The notes under the pieces: generated by a model | What the model was told of the DNA's origin: nothing | What the model saw: the letters and a program-made list of their open reading frames with translations, nothing else | Database searches by the model: none | Origin: Acetatifactor muris | Lineage (GTDB): Bacteria; Bacillota; Clostridia; Lachnospirales; Lachnospiraceae | Reading direction: 5' to 3' | Assembly: GCA_023664365.1 (NCBI GenBank) | Contig: JAMPFR010000035.1 | Location: forward strand, 1-34,905 | Length of the DNA stretch: 34,905 bases | Shown: piece by piece, positions 8,131 through 16,519 of the stretch | Layout of the letters: each line of letters opens with the position of its first letter | How positions within the stretch are numbered: the first letter of the stretch is position 1 | Made by a program: the position numbers and the translations under genes

Positions 8131-9227
8131 GCCGCCTTACCCTCCTTTTTATTGCGGAAAATCACTTTATAGTTAATAAAAAATTCGCTCCCCAGAATGC
8201 AGAACAGGATAATGCCCGTGATAATGGAGGCGGCATAATCGTTCAGACCGTAGGCCGATGCAATCTCCGCCGCTCCCTTTTGCAAAAACACCAGCAGGAA
8301 GGCAATCAGCGCCATGTAAAAGGTGTTGAACTTCGCCAGCCAGGCCACAATGATAGCCGTAAACCCGTTTCCCCCCGCAGTGGTGGTGGAGATGGTCTGA
8401 TCCCGGCCGCAGACAATGAGAAAGCCGCAGAGTCCGCTGACGGCTCCGGAAATTGCCATAGTGCGCATAATGACCCTGGCCACATTGATTCCCGCATAGC
8501 GGGCGGTGTTCTCGGACTCACCCACAACGCTGATTTCATAACCGTGCTTCGTGTATTTCAGGTAAAAGTACATGACAAAGGTCAGTATGACAACCACAAT
8601 AATATTAATATTGTAACGCTGTCCGAACAGCGCCGGAAACCACCCCGCCTGGCTTCCCATGTTCAGCTTGCCCAGGCTGGAGGCCTGTCCCCGCATGACG
8701 TTCACGGCGCAGGCCACAAAGCTGGTGGCAACATAGTTCATCATCAGGGTAAACAGGGTTTCATTGGTCTTCCACTTTGCCTTAAAGAAAGCAGGAATCA
8801 GCCCCCAGACCGCCCCCACTGCCAGGCTTGTAAGCAGCATTGTTAAAAACAATACCGGCGCCGGAAGCCGGTTGCCGAAGTACACCATAATCAGGGCCGT
8901 CACCAGGCCGCCCATGAGCACCTGGCCCTCGGCGCCCACATTCCAGAACCGCATTTTAAAGGCAGGCGCAAGAGCGATTCCGATGCAGAGCAGGGAAACC
9001 AAATCTCGCATGGCCCAGGAAAAGCGGATTTTCGTGCCGAAGGTTCCCTGAAACATCACACCGTACACGGAAAAAGGATTTAAACCCGTTACAAAGAAGA
9101 TAAACAGAGCGTCCAGCACCAGAGCCAGCAGAATTGCCGCCCCCCGGGCCGCTATTTTTTCCCGCAGCCTTGCGCCGTCCCGCTTCACCACCCGCATCAG
9201 GGGTTCTTTTATCTGTGCGTTACTCAA
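8127..9227 (-). CDS. ABC transporter permease, nucleoside/BMP type (first permease)
   Basis: The 366-residue protein is the other permease of the importer, resembling NupP/YufP. After a charged 30-residue cytoplasmic lead come about nine hydrophobic segments; the family loop VGESENTARYAGINVARVIM and GGNGFTAIIVAWLAKFN are visible. The start is a TTG at 9227 lying eight bases after GGAGG, overlapping the end of the ATPase gene by eight bases, so translation is probably coupled to it. An ATG ten codons in is possible but has no good ribosome site. Its own stop overlaps the start of the second permease. Confidence 0.87.
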   Translation of the reverse strand: MSNAQIKEPLMRVVKRDGARLREKIAARGAAILLALVLDALFIFFVTGLNPFSVYGVMFQGTFGTKIRFSWAMRDLVSLLCIGIALAPAFKMRFWNVGAEGQVLMGGLVTALIMVYFGNRLPAPVLFLTMLLTSLAVGAVWGLIPAFFKAKWKTNETLFTLMMNYVATSFVACAVNVMRGQASSLGKLNMGSQAGWFPALFGQRYNINIIVVVILTFVMYFYLKYTKHGYEISVVGESENTARYAGINVARVIMRTMAISGAVSGLCGFLIVCGRDQTISTTTAGGNGFTAIIVAWLAKFNTFYMALIAFLLVFLQKGAAEIASAYGLNDYAASIITGIILFCILGSEFFINYKVIFRNKKEGKAA

Positions 9228-10752
9228 CCTTTACACCTCCTGTCATAAGAAGCCCTACCTCTTCCTTGGCGGCCCTGCGTCCGTCCAGAATCCCGCTGAC
9301 CCTGCCGCCGCAGAGCACCAGTATCCTGTCGCAAAGCTCCAGCAGCACGTCCAGATCCTCTCCCACATAGATAACCGCCACTCCTTTTTGTTTCTGGCGG
9401 TTCAGCAAATCATAAATGGTATAGGAGGTATTGATATCCAATCCCCGCACCGCGTATGCGGTCATCAGCACAATGGGAGACTCGGAAATCTCACGGCCCA
9501 CCAGCACCTTCTGCACATTGCCGCCGGAAAGCCGGGATACCGGCGTATTGACTCCCGGAGTCACTACCCCCAGCTCCTTCATAATGCTCTCCGCCAGATC
9601 CTGAGGCTTCTTTCTGTCCGTCAGAAAGCCTCTTCCTCTGTCATAGCTTTTCAGCATCATGTTTCCGGTCATTCCCATTGACCCCACCAGTCCCATGCCC
9701 AGACGGTCCTCCGGCACAAAGGACATATGGATTCCGGCGTTGCGAATCACCCTGGGATTCTTGCCTATTACCTCCATGGGCGGTTCACTGCCGGAGGGTT
9801 CATTGTAATACTTTACGCTGCCTCCCTCCACCACAGGCTGCAGTCCCGCAATGGCCTCCAGCAGCTCCTTCTGTCCGTTGCCGGAAACCCCCGCTATCCC
9901 TAATATCTCTCCGCCGTACACGTCAAAGGAAATATCCGACAGGATACTTACGCCCTCCTCGCTGACTACGGAAAGGTTTCTCACCTCCAGGCGCTTCACC
10001 CTCATTTCAGGCTCCGGCCTCTCGATGTTCAGCTCCACCTTCTTGCCCACCATCATTTCCGTCAGCAGGCTTTCATCCGCCTCGGAGGTCTTTACGCTGC
10101 CCACATACTCGCCCTTGCGCAGGATACTCACTCTGTCCGAAATGGCCAGAACCTCGTGCAGCTTATGGGTGATTATGACTACGGACTTGCCATCTGCCTT
10201 CATGTTGCGGATGACCTGAAACAGCTTCTCCGTCTCCTGAGGCGTCAAAACCGCGGTAGGTTCGTCCAGAATCAGAATATCCGCCCCCCGGTACAGGGCC
10301 TTGATAATCTCAAGGGTCTGCTTCTGGGATACGCTCATGGTATAGACCTTTTTGTCAAAGTCCATCTCAAAATGATATTTTTCACAGATTTCTTCCGCTC
10401 TTTTCCTGACCTGCTTCAAATTAAATTTTTCTTTGCTCTCCAGGCCCAGGGCGATATTCTCCGTAGCGGTAAATACGTCCACCAGCTTAAAATGCTGGTG
10501 GATCATGCCAATCTTTAAATCATAGGCACACTTAGGCGAACGAATTTCCACCTGTCTGCCGTTTACAAATATTTCCCCGGAATCAGGATAGTAAATACCT
10601 GCAAGCATGTTGAGAAGGGTGGTCTTTCCGCTGCCGTTTTCGCCCAGCAGAGCCAGAATCTCCCCCTTGTATATATCCATGGAAACATCCTGATTGGCTG
10701 TTACGGAGCCAAAGGTTTTGGTAACGTGTTTCATCCGGATGGCACATTCCAT
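9220..10752 (-). CDS. ABC transporter ATPase with two nucleotide-binding domains (nucleoside/BMP type)
   Basis: This 510-residue protein powers the importer from the cytoplasmic face. The first domain has Walker A GENGSGKTT (residues 38-46), a relaxed signature (SVSQKQ) and Walker B LILDEPTAVLTPQE. The second has GVSGNGQKE in place of a canonical Walker A, the signature LSGGNVQK and LMTAYAVRGLDI in the Walker B/D-loop region. So the second Walker A lacks the usual GKS/T, as is common in sugar/nucleoside double ATPases, and one ATP site is probably degenerate. The chosen ATG at 10752 follows AAGGAAG; an in-frame ATG at 10791 is less likely. A terminator separates it from the binding-protein gene, which should lower its expression. 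Confidence 0.92.
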   Translation of the reverse strand: MECAIRMKHVTKTFGSVTANQDVSMDIYKGEILALLGENGSGKTTLLNMLAGIYYPDSGEIFVNGRQVEIRSPKCAYDLKIGMIHQHFKLVDVFTATENIALGLESKEKFNLKQVRKRAEEICEKYHFEMDFDKKVYTMSVSQKQTLEIIKALYRGADILILDEPTAVLTPQETEKLFQVIRNMKADGKSVVIITHKLHEVLAISDRVSILRKGEYVGSVKTSEADESLLTEMMVGKKVELNIERPEPEMRVKRLEVRNLSVVSEEGVSILSDISFDVYGGEILGIAGVSGNGQKELLEAIAGLQPVVEGGSVKYYNEPSGSEPPMEVIGKNPRVIRNAGIHMSFVPEDRLGMGLVGSMGMTGNMMLKSYDRGRGFLTDRKKPQDLAESIMKELGVVTPGVNTPVSRLSGGNVQKVLVGREISESPIVLMTAYAVRGLDINTSYTIYDLLNRQKQKGVAVIYVGEDLDVLLELCDRILVLCGGRVSGILDGRRAAKEEVGLLMTGGVKVE

Positions 10753-10797
10753 TGGGCTTCTTCCTTTCTGACAGACAACAGGATCTGTCATGAATAA

Positions 10798-10839
10798 GAC
10801 GATAAAAGAGGACCCTGTACTGTCCTCTTTTTTATCGTC
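10798..10839 (-). terminator. Hairpin terminator/attenuator between BMP and ATPase genes
   Basis: GACGATAAAAGAGGAC (10798-10813) pairs with GTCCTCTTTTTTATCGTC (10822-10839) around an eight-base loop. On the minus strand it lies directly after the BMP stop and has a T-rich descending arm. Partial termination here would give more binding protein than transporter, a common arrangement in importer operons. The stem is nearly symmetrical and could act in either direction. Confidence 0.72.
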
Positions 10840-10853
10840 AGACTGTATTGAGT

Positions 10854-12116
10854 TTAGTTTGCGTTCTCGGTAATACCGTCAATGCGCAGCTGGAAATAAG
10901 GCGCGCTTCTGAAGGTGGACTCGGAGAAGTAGCCGTCCTTAATCGCCTCCACAGTCTCACCCTGATAGATTGCCTGGCCTACGGACCAGTCCATAAAGGA
11001 CATGTCGCAGGGGGCGGTAGTCACCTTTGCGCCGCCCACGGTAAAGGTATCCGTGTCAAAGACATGCAGGGTTCCGCTCTTCAGCGCCGCTTCCACCTCG
11101 GCGATCTTCTCTGCGGTTCCCGCCGCACAGGAATCACTGAGCTCGGTAATTGCAACCGCATCCTGCGCATAGCCGCCGGCCCAGTCAGCTTCCAGTTCCG
11201 TGCCGTTCACCATGCACTCCATGGCATGCTTGTAATATACCTTCCAGTTGTTGGTGGCTGAGGTCAGCGCCGCTGTAGGCGCCGTCTCTCTCATGTCAAT
11301 GTTATAGCCTACGGAATAGCAGACGGTTCCGTTATCCAGCAGCTTCTGGGTGGCTGCGGGCGCTCCGGTGGAGTCCGCATGCTGGCCGATAATCACACAT
11401 CCGTCCGCAATCAGGGATTCTGCTGCCGCACCCTCCTTATCAATGTCGAACCAGGAATTGGTATACTCAACCTCCATGACAACATTGGGAACAACGCTCC
11501 TCACGCCAAGGAAGAACGCGGTATATCCGGAAACCACTTCCGCGTAAGGGTACGCGCCCACATACCCTATTTTCACGTTGCCGTCGGCGTCAAAGCTCCC
11601 CGCCTGGGTCTCCGTGCTTAAGGTGCCGTCGGATAAAAGCTCCTGCAGCTTCATACCCGCCGCCACGCCGGACACATAACGGGATTCATACACATAAGTA
11701 AACGCATTTTTAAAATTGGAAAGTCCGCAGATTGCAGCAAAGTCGCCGGTCATAGCCACAAAGGTCACATCCGGATACTCCTGGGCAGCCTGCACCATGT
11801 AGGTCTGGTGTCCGTAGCTGTTGGAAAAAATAATGTTACAACCCTGACCAACCAGGTCAACAGCCGCATCATAACAGGAAGAACTCTCGTCCACCTTGTA
11901 TTTCCACACAAGATTATCGGAGAGTCCCAGTTCCTCCGCCGCAGCCTTAATGCCGTTGATGTGAGCCGCCGTATAGCCTTCCGTCTCATCCCCCAGCATG
12001 ATGCAGCCAATCTTCAGATCAGATGACTTTTCCTTGCCGTCAGAGTCCCCGCAGGCAGCAAGCATCAGCATCATTGCCATTGCGAGAACCAGACACAGTG
12101 TTTTCTTGATTTTCAT
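10854..12116 (-). CDS. BMP-family (PnrA/Med) nucleoside-binding lipoprotein
   Basis: The 420-residue protein begins with a lipoprotein signal peptide; the lipobox LAAC places the lipidated cysteine at residue 22, so it is anchored outside the membrane. The mature part (LKIGCIMLGDETEGYTAAHI near its start, later GYVGAYPYAEVVSGYTAFFL) is the basic membrane protein family, whose members bind nucleosides for an ABC importer. The ATG at 12116 has GGGAGG six bases upstream; an earlier in-frame ATG at 12137 has no such site. It is first in the importer operon, with its own promoter and an operator-like repeat, and is divergent from xpt. Purine nucleosides are the likely ligand, by context. Confidence 0.92.
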   Translation of the reverse strand: MKIKKTLCLVLAMAMMLMLAACGDSDGKEKSSDLKIGCIMLGDETEGYTAAHINGIKAAAEELGLSDNLVWKYKVDESSSCYDAAVDLVGQGCNIIFSNSYGHQTYMVQAAQEYPDVTFVAMTGDFAAICGLSNFKNAFTYVYESRYVSGVAAGMKLQELLSDGTLSTETQAGSFDADGNVKIGYVGAYPYAEVVSGYTAFFLGVRSVVPNVVMEVEYTNSWFDIDKEGAAAESLIADGCVIIGQHADSTGAPAATQKLLDNGTVCYSVGYNIDMRETAPTAALTSATNNWKVYYKHAMECMVNGTELEADWAGGYAQDAVAITELSDSCAAGTAEKIAEVEAALKSGTLHVFDTDTFTVGGAKVTTAPCDMSFMDWSVGQAIYQGETVEAIKDGYFSESTFRSAPYFQLRIDGITENAN

Positions 12117-12138
12117 AATTCTCCTCCCTTTTCTCATT

Positions 12139-12178
12139 TGCAGATTTGTGATACATTACATGCAAATTTGTGATACCA
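12139..12178 (-). promoter_or_regulatory. Two direct repeats forming a probable operator for the importer operon
   Basis: TGCAGATTTGTGATAC (12139) and TGCAAATTTGTGATAC (12161) are near-identical 16-base copies with a 22-base period, two helical turns. On the minus strand they lie immediately downstream of the -10 box, where a bound repressor would block transcription. The regulator is unknown; a purine-responsive protein is a guess from context. Confidence 0.6.
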
Positions 12179-12179
12179 C

Positions 12180-12209
12180 ATTATATCCCCTTCAGACCTT
12201 CTTTTGCAA
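12180..12209 (-). promoter_or_regulatory. Probable promoter of the BMP/ABC importer operon
   Basis: Minus-strand TTGCAA (12209-12204) and TATAAT (12185-12180) are separated by 18 bases. Transcription would start inside the 16-base direct repeats. A small inverted repeat AGATTT-CCAA-AAATCT lies at 12222-12237, between this promoter and xpt. Confidence 0.65.
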
Positions 12210-12308
12210 ATCTTTTTCGACAGATTTCCAAAAATCTATAGTTTTTTCAATCTATATGTGCTAGCATAAGATTCGGTACAACAATTTGCACAAAAAGGAG
12301 AATCTGTT

Positions 12309-12887
12309 ATGAAACTTTTAGAGGAACGCATTCAGCGGGACGGCGTGGTAAAGGCCGGAAATATTCTGAAGGTTGACAGTTTTTTAAACCATCAGATGGA
12401 TGTGGATTTATTTGACAAAATGGGAAAGGAATTCAAACGGCTGTTTGCCGACGCCCCCATCAACAAAATTCTTACCATCGAAGCCTCCGGCATCGGCATT
12501 GCCTGCGTGGCGGCTCAGAGCTTCCACGTCCCGGTGGTTTTTGCCAAAAAGGCCCAGAGCCTGAACATAGACGGCGATGTTTTCTCTTCAAAGGTTACCT
12601 CCTTCACCCATAAGCGGGAATATGACATCATTGTTTCCAAAAAATTTCTATCCCCGGACGACCACATCCTGATTATCGACGATTTCCTTGCCAACGGCTG
12701 CGCCGTCACGGGACTGATTGAACTGATCCGCGCCGCCGGAGCCACCTTAGAGGGCGTGGGAATCGCCGTGGAAAAGGGCTTTCAGCAGGGCGGACAGCAG
12801 CTCCGCGGCATGGGCGTCCGCCTGGAATCCCTGGCTATTGTGGAGTCCATGGACGATGCCACAGGCAGGATTACTTTCCGGGAGTAA
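12309..12887 (+). CDS. xpt: Xanthine phosphoribosyltransferase
   Basis: The 192-residue cytoplasmic enzyme converts xanthine and PRPP to XMP in purine salvage. It matches Xpt in length and throughout: [20 protein letters not shown] at the start, [11 protein letters not shown], the PRPP-binding motif [11 protein letters not shown] (residues 120-130) and VEKGFQQGG near the end. AAAAAGGAG lies eight bases before the ATG. It is divergent from the nucleoside importer, so uptake and salvage probably work together. In Bacillus xpt is controlled by a purine riboswitch; I did not recognise that aptamer in the 170 bases upstream. Confidence 0.96.
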   Translation: MKLLEERIQRDGVVKAGNILKVDSFLNHQMDVDLFDKMGKEFKRLFADAPINKILTIEASGIGIACVAAQSFHVPVVFAKKAQSLNIDGDVFSSKVTSFTHKREYDIIVSKKFLSPDDHILIIDDFLANGCAVTGLIELIRAAGATLEGVGIAVEKGFQQGGQQLRGMGVRLESLAIVESMDDATGRITFRE

Positions 12888-12915
12888 AAACATATTATTT
12901 TCCATGTATGTTTTT
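12886..12915 (+). terminator. Weak hairpin terminator after xpt
   Basis: AAAAACATA (overlapping the xpt stop) pairs with TATGTTTTT at 12907-12915 across a 12-base loop, ending in a run of five T. The stem is AT-only, so strength is doubtful. It abuts the -35 box of the following promoter. Confidence 0.4.
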
Positions 12916-12916
12916 A

Positions 12917-12945
12917 TTGAGCCTCTTGCATAATTATGCTATAAT
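12917..12945 (+). promoter_or_regulatory. Antitoxin promoter with a palindromic operator in its spacer
   Basis: TTGAGC at 12917 and TATAAT at 12940 are 17 bases apart. The spacer contains the perfect 12-base palindrome GCATAATTATGC (12928-12939), well placed for autorepression by the antitoxin, which is usual for these loci. Confidence 0.7.
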
Positions 12946-12970
12946 TATGTCAGCGAAAGGAGTGAACATC

Positions 12971-13234
12971 ATGCCGCTTATAATGCCCATTAAGGATTTG
13001 CGCAATACGACTGAGATTTCCAATATTGCCCATAAAGAGCAGGAGCCTATTTTTATTACTAAAAACGGATACAGCGATTTGGTTGTAATGAGCAGCGAAT
13101 TGTATGATAAGTTTGCAAGAATCAATCGCATTGACCAGGCTATCTATGAATCCGAACAGGAAATAGCCAACGGAGCTGAAGCAATCAACGCAGAAGCGGT
13201 TTTTGCGGAACTGGAGAAAAAGCATTTTGGATAA
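12971..13234 (+). CDS. Type II antitoxin, Phd/YefM family
   Basis: The 87-residue protein opens with MPLIMPIKDLRNTTEISNIA, the N-terminal DNA-binding fold of Phd/YefM antitoxins, followed by PIFITKNGYSDLVVMSSELY, the family's second conserved block. The C-terminal 35 residues are charged and should wrap the toxin. The ATG at 12971 has AAAGGAG nine bases upstream; the reading frame is open 63 bases further back, but that stretch is promoter and operator. It overlaps the downstream toxin by eight bases. It probably represses its own promoter through the palindrome at 12928. Confidence 0.9.
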   Translation: MPLIMPIKDLRNTTEISNIAHKEQEPIFITKNGYSDLVVMSSELYDKFARINRIDQAIYESEQEIANGAEAINAEAVFAELEKKHFG

Positions 13235-13529
13235 ATACACGGTTAAATTCTACCCGAGAGCAATACGCGAATTAAACGATATTTATGAATATATTGCAAA
13301 TGAAAAGCAGGCTCCCGAAAATGCAAAAGGGCAGGTTGACAGAATTAAGGAAGCTGTCTTGAACTTACACACGCTTCCGCAGGCTCATCAGGAGCGTAAC
13401 GAGGGCAGATACGCCGGAAAAGGGTATCGGCAGTTATTGATTGATAACTACATCGCTATTTTCCGCATTGAAGAAGAGAATAATACCGTTTATGTGATAA
13501 CAATACAATATCAGGGGCGAAACTTATAA
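13227..13529 (+). CDS. Type II toxin, RelE/ParE superfamily
   Basis: The 100-residue protein has the RelE/ParE fold signature: YTVKFYPRAIRELNDIYEYI at the N-terminus, LNLHTLPQAHQERNEG in the middle and GYRQLLIDNYIAIFRIEEEN with YVITIQYQGRNL at the end. Members either cleave mRNA on the ribosome (RelE) or poison gyrase (ParE); the sequence resembles the plasmid-stabilisation ParE/RelE group and does not settle which. The most plausible start is the TTG at 13227, ten bases after GGAG inside the antitoxin gene, giving an eight-base overlap and coupled translation. An earlier in-frame TTG at 13203 has no ribosome site. Confidence 0.87.
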   Translation: MDKYTVKFYPRAIRELNDIYEYIANEKQAPENAKGQVDRIKEAVLNLHTLPQAHQERNEGRYAGKGYRQLLIDNYIAIFRIEEENNTVYVITIQYQGRNL

Positions 13530-13549
13530 AAGCAAATCAGAGGTCAAAA

Positions 13550-14098
13550 ATGCAATATACAGGTAAATACGAATCACCTCTCGGCGGTATTTTACTGGCT
13601 GCAGATGAAATCGGCCTGACGGGATTATGGTTTGAAGGACAGAAATATTTTGCACTCTGTCTTGATAAGGAAAATGAGGAAAGGCAGCTGCCGGTATTTG
13701 AACAGGCCGGGAAGTGGCTGGACGTCTATTTTAAGGGAAAAGAGCCGGATTTTAAGCTGCCTCTTCACTTTACGGGAAGCGCCTTTCAAAATGAAGTATG
13801 GGAAATTCTTTATCAGATTCCCTACGGACAGACCGTCACCTACGGATCCATCGCAAAACAGCTTTCAAAGCAGCGCGCCGCTCGGCAGACGGGATCTGCA
13901 AAAATAGCAGCCCGGGCTGTCGGCGGCGCAGTGGCACACAATCAAATATCCGTTATCGTTCCCTGCCACAGGGTAGTCGGGGGGAACGGAAGCCTCACCG
14001 GATATGCGGGAGGCATTGACAGGAAAATTGCCCTTCTGAAGCTGGAAAAGGCATACCGGGACACATTTTTCGTCCCTGTCAAAAGCACCGCGCCCTGA
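13550..14098 (+). CDS. ogt: Methylated-DNA-[protein]-cysteine S-methyltransferase
   Basis: This 182-residue suicide protein removes alkyl groups from O6-alkylguanine by moving them to its own cysteine. The acceptor is Cys139 in IVPCHRVVGGNG, the family hallmark. The helix-turn-helix region (PYGQTVTYGSIAKQLSKQ) and AARAVGGAVAHNQI, which includes the Asn hinge, come just before it. The N-terminal domain (residues 1-70) is the usual ribonuclease-H-like part. It starts 20 bases after the toxin gene with an AGAGGT site, so it probably shares the toxin-antitoxin transcript. Ogt and AdaB-type proteins are not separable here; the symbol reflects the short, single-function form. Confidence 0.93.
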   Translation: MQYTGKYESPLGGILLAADEIGLTGLWFEGQKYFALCLDKENEERQLPVFEQAGKWLDVYFKGKEPDFKLPLHFTGSAFQNEVWEILYQIPYGQTVTYGSIAKQLSKQRAARQTGSAKIAARAVGGAVAHNQISVIVPCHRVVGGNGSLTGYAGGIDRKIALLKLEKAYRDTFFVPVKSTAP

Positions 14099-14104
14099 GA
14101 GGGC
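14092..14104. terminator. Short hairpin between convergent ogt and the solute-binding lipoprotein gene
   Basis: GCCCT-GAG-AGGGC overlaps the ogt stop and is followed on plus by TTTATCCGTTTCTT. The stem is only five base pairs, so termination is uncertain; it could serve both converging transcripts. Confidence 0.35.
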
Positions 14105-14116
14105 TTTATCCGTTTC

Positions 14117-16417
14117 TTACTCCGCCAGGTACATTTTCAGCCCGTCCTCCATTTTCTGAATGGTCTGCTCCAGGGACAGGGCGCCGTCCAGGTATCCGCC
14201 CAGGCACTCAATCAGCGTCTCCCGGATCTTGGCGTCTTCCTTTACCGGGGCGTCCAGCTTCTCACACAGGGCCGTCAGCGCTTCAGCCGTTGCACGGGAG
14301 TAGGGCTTGCTTTCAAACTCTATATATCCCCCGTCGTCAGCCGCCACCGCCGCAACGGCGCTCATATCCGAACGATCCTTTTCCGCCTGCGTTTTCAGGG
14401 AAAGCTTGTTGACCGGGAATCCCCGGTAATAATCGGAGTCCTGCACCTCGCAGGATAAGGCAAACTTAAGGAAATCTTTTGCCGTGTCCTGGTACTCGCT
14501 CTTTGCGCAGATTCCCACCTGCTCAGAGGGAATAAACCTGTTTTCAAAAGCGGTGTAGTCGCCCTTGATATAATCCGCCATGGTCATGGGGAACATACAG
14601 TCCGTAAATCCGCTTACCGTAGTAAGCGCAAGCTTCGCTTTTCCGGCAAGATCCCACATATCCAGACTGATTTCGTCCTCGGACCGCTGCGTAATCACAC
14701 CGCAGTTATCGGCTATTTTCTTCAGATACTCCAGATACTTTCCCAACACTTCCTTATCAAGCTGCTTTTCGTTGACAATTTTATCACAGAAATAAGGATA
14801 AAAATCATCCGCCAGCTCCGCCGGCGTCCGGTTCCCCATATAGCTGTAATCTGCCCGGCCCAGAAAATCCGCCAGGCTTTCCATGGATTCCATGTCCTCC
14901 CGGGCAATATCCCGCCCCAGAACCAGTGTAAAGCCAAACTGCAGCGGCACCACATACCGCCTGCCGTCCTCTGTTACATAGGCCCCTGTGATATTGGACA
15001 GCAGCTCCCCGCTTTCCTCCATGGGCCTTACCACGTCCTCCAGATCTGCCAGCAGTCCCTTGGAAGCATAGGAGTCTATATTCAGATGATCCAGAACCAG
15101 AATGTCCGGGGCGTCGCCGCCGGTAAGCATGGTATTCAGCTTCTTATAAACGGCGTCATAATCGGGAATGCCGTCATAGTAAAGAGGATATTCGCTCTCT
15201 ATGGTAATCCTTACTTCCGGATGCGCCTTATGGTACAGGGCAGCAGCCTGCTTCAGCAGGGAACTCTCATGAACCGTATACAGCTTCAGTTCTGTAGTCA
15301 CCTCCGAAACCGCGTCAGGGTCATATTCATAGCAGTTCAGCTTTTGCTCCCCGTCTGCCTGAAATACCGCATAGACAAGGCCGTTTTCCAGAGCGCACAA
15401 CCCCGTGCAGTAGCAGTCCGGCATGGAAAACATGGTCTCAATGCCCTCCGCCAGCAGCTCCCATTTTCCCTCCGGATCGTTCCCCGGCAGCCGGAAAATG
15501 CCGTTTTCATTTGCCGCATACAGGGTGCCGTCCTTTAAAACATCCAGGGCCAGGCTGCCTGCGCCGCCGACGACAACGAAACCGCCGGCATTATCGGCTC
15601 CGCCCTCCGTATCTGAGTCTGCTTTCAGGTTTGGATAGGAATAAGTCACTGCATCTGCCCCTTTGCCCTCCTTTCTTTTTTCAATCTGTCCGCTGCCGCC
15701 GTCTGAGGAACAGAGATATATATTTTCTCCGTCCGTCACAACGCCGCCCTCATAGAAAGCGGAAGGGGACTCGCTCTCCAGCAGCTGACCGTCTTCGCCG
15801 GAAAACAGATCCAATGAGGTGTAGGAAAGCACTGCCAGTGTGCCGTTGTCCAAAGCCGCCAGCCCCTGAACCATTTCGTAGCTGCCCCACTGCTCGTCCG
15901 GAACCGTCCACTTTTCCGGGGTGATTTCCTCTGCGGAAGCGCCGCTGCCCTTCCACAGGTGTCCCCGGAAGGAATCCTCGCCCTCCGCCACATAACCGGC
16001 ATAGAGATATCGGACGCCTTCTCCGCCTTGTAACAGTTCCGCCTCTATCCAGTCTGTGCCGGGCAGCTCCAGACCTGCAAGCCAGTCTCCCGTTACGTCG
16101 GTAAAGCTGTCGCCCTGCAGGCTCCACTCCCTTAAGAAGGTTTTTTCACCCTGCTGCTTTGCGGTAAGCAGATGCAGGGAATCCTCCGCCTTAAATATCT
16201 GCAGGATTGCCTGGTTTTCCAGTTCAGAAGGCAGCTTTACCTCCCGTTCCACATATCTGCCGCTGCCTGCATCCGGCCCGCCTTCCTCTCCCTGACCGAA
16301 TGCGCCGCCGGCCTCCTGCCCGTCCTGCCCGCCTTTCCCGCAGGCGCCAAGCATCCCCGCAAGAAGCCCGAACACCAACACAAATGCCGGAAGCTTTCTC
16401 CATTTTTTCTTTTTCAT
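14117..16417 (-). CDS. Large lipoprotein: propeller-like N-terminal region fused to an extracellular solute-binding domain (family 1)
   Basis: The 766-residue protein has a lipoprotein signal peptide with lipobox LGAC (Cys26). Residues about 40-390 contain repeated strand-rich units such as GLAALDNGTLAVLSYTSLDL and LKDGTLYAANENGIFRL, suggesting a beta-propeller; this fold is inferred. From about 395 the sequence becomes a family-1 solute-binding domain (ELKLYTVHESSLLKQAAALY, then DAPDILVLDHLNIDSYASKG and DFLKFALSCEVQDSDYYRGF). No ABC permease or ATPase adjoins it. It follows, on the same strand, a response regulator, a histidine kinase and a membrane-anchored protein, so it is better read as the ligand-sensing part of that system, or as an orphan binding protein, than as a transporter subunit. 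The ATG at 16417 follows GGAG by ten bases. Confidence 0.8.
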   Translation of the reverse strand: MKKKKWRKLPAFVLVFGLLAGMLGACGKGGQDGQEAGGAFGQGEEGGPDAGSGRYVEREVKLPSELENQAILQIFKAEDSLHLLTAKQQGEKTFLREWSLQGDSFTDVTGDWLAGLELPGTDWIEAELLQGGEGVRYLYAGYVAEGEDSFRGHLWKGSGASAEEITPEKWTVPDEQWGSYEMVQGLAALDNGTLAVLSYTSLDLFSGEDGQLLESESPSAFYEGGVVTDGENIYLCSSDGGSGQIEKRKEGKGADAVTYSYPNLKADSDTEGGADNAGGFVVVGGAGSLALDVLKDGTLYAANENGIFRLPGNDPEGKWELLAEGIETMFSMPDCYCTGLCALENGLVYAVFQADGEQKLNCYEYDPDAVSEVTTELKLYTVHESSLLKQAAALYHKAHPEVRITIESEYPLYYDGIPDYDAVYKKLNTMLTGGDAPDILVLDHLNIDSYASKGLLADLEDVVRPMEESGELLSNITGAYVTEDGRRYVVPLQFGFTLVLGRDIAREDMESMESLADFLGRADYSYMGNRTPAELADDFYPYFCDKIVNEKQLDKEVLGKYLEYLKKIADNCGVITQRSEDEISLDMWDLAGKAKLALTTVSGFTDCMFPMTMADYIKGDYTAFENRFIPSEQVGICAKSEYQDTAKDFLKFALSCEVQDSDYYRGFPVNKLSLKTQAEKDRSDMSAVAAVAADDGGYIEFESKPYSRATAEALTALCEKLDAPVKEDAKIRETLIECLGGYLDGALSLEQTIQKMEDGLKMYLAE

Positions 16418-16519
16418 TTCCTGTCTGCTCCTTTTCTGAAAGATAATATTTATTACCTTCACAATGTAACAGGAAAATGTCAAAGGCTTGTGTCCGACAT
16501 GTGCCTAAGTTGTAAAATA

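Noticed and set aside
9220-10752. ATPase damaged by lack of a second canonical Walker A
   Set aside because: Degenerate second sites are normal in sugar/nucleoside double ATPases; the gene appears intact.
12138-12308. Purine riboswitch upstream of xpt
   Set aside because: Expected from Bacillus xpt, but I could not find the conserved three-way junction elements or a terminator hairpin in this stretch.
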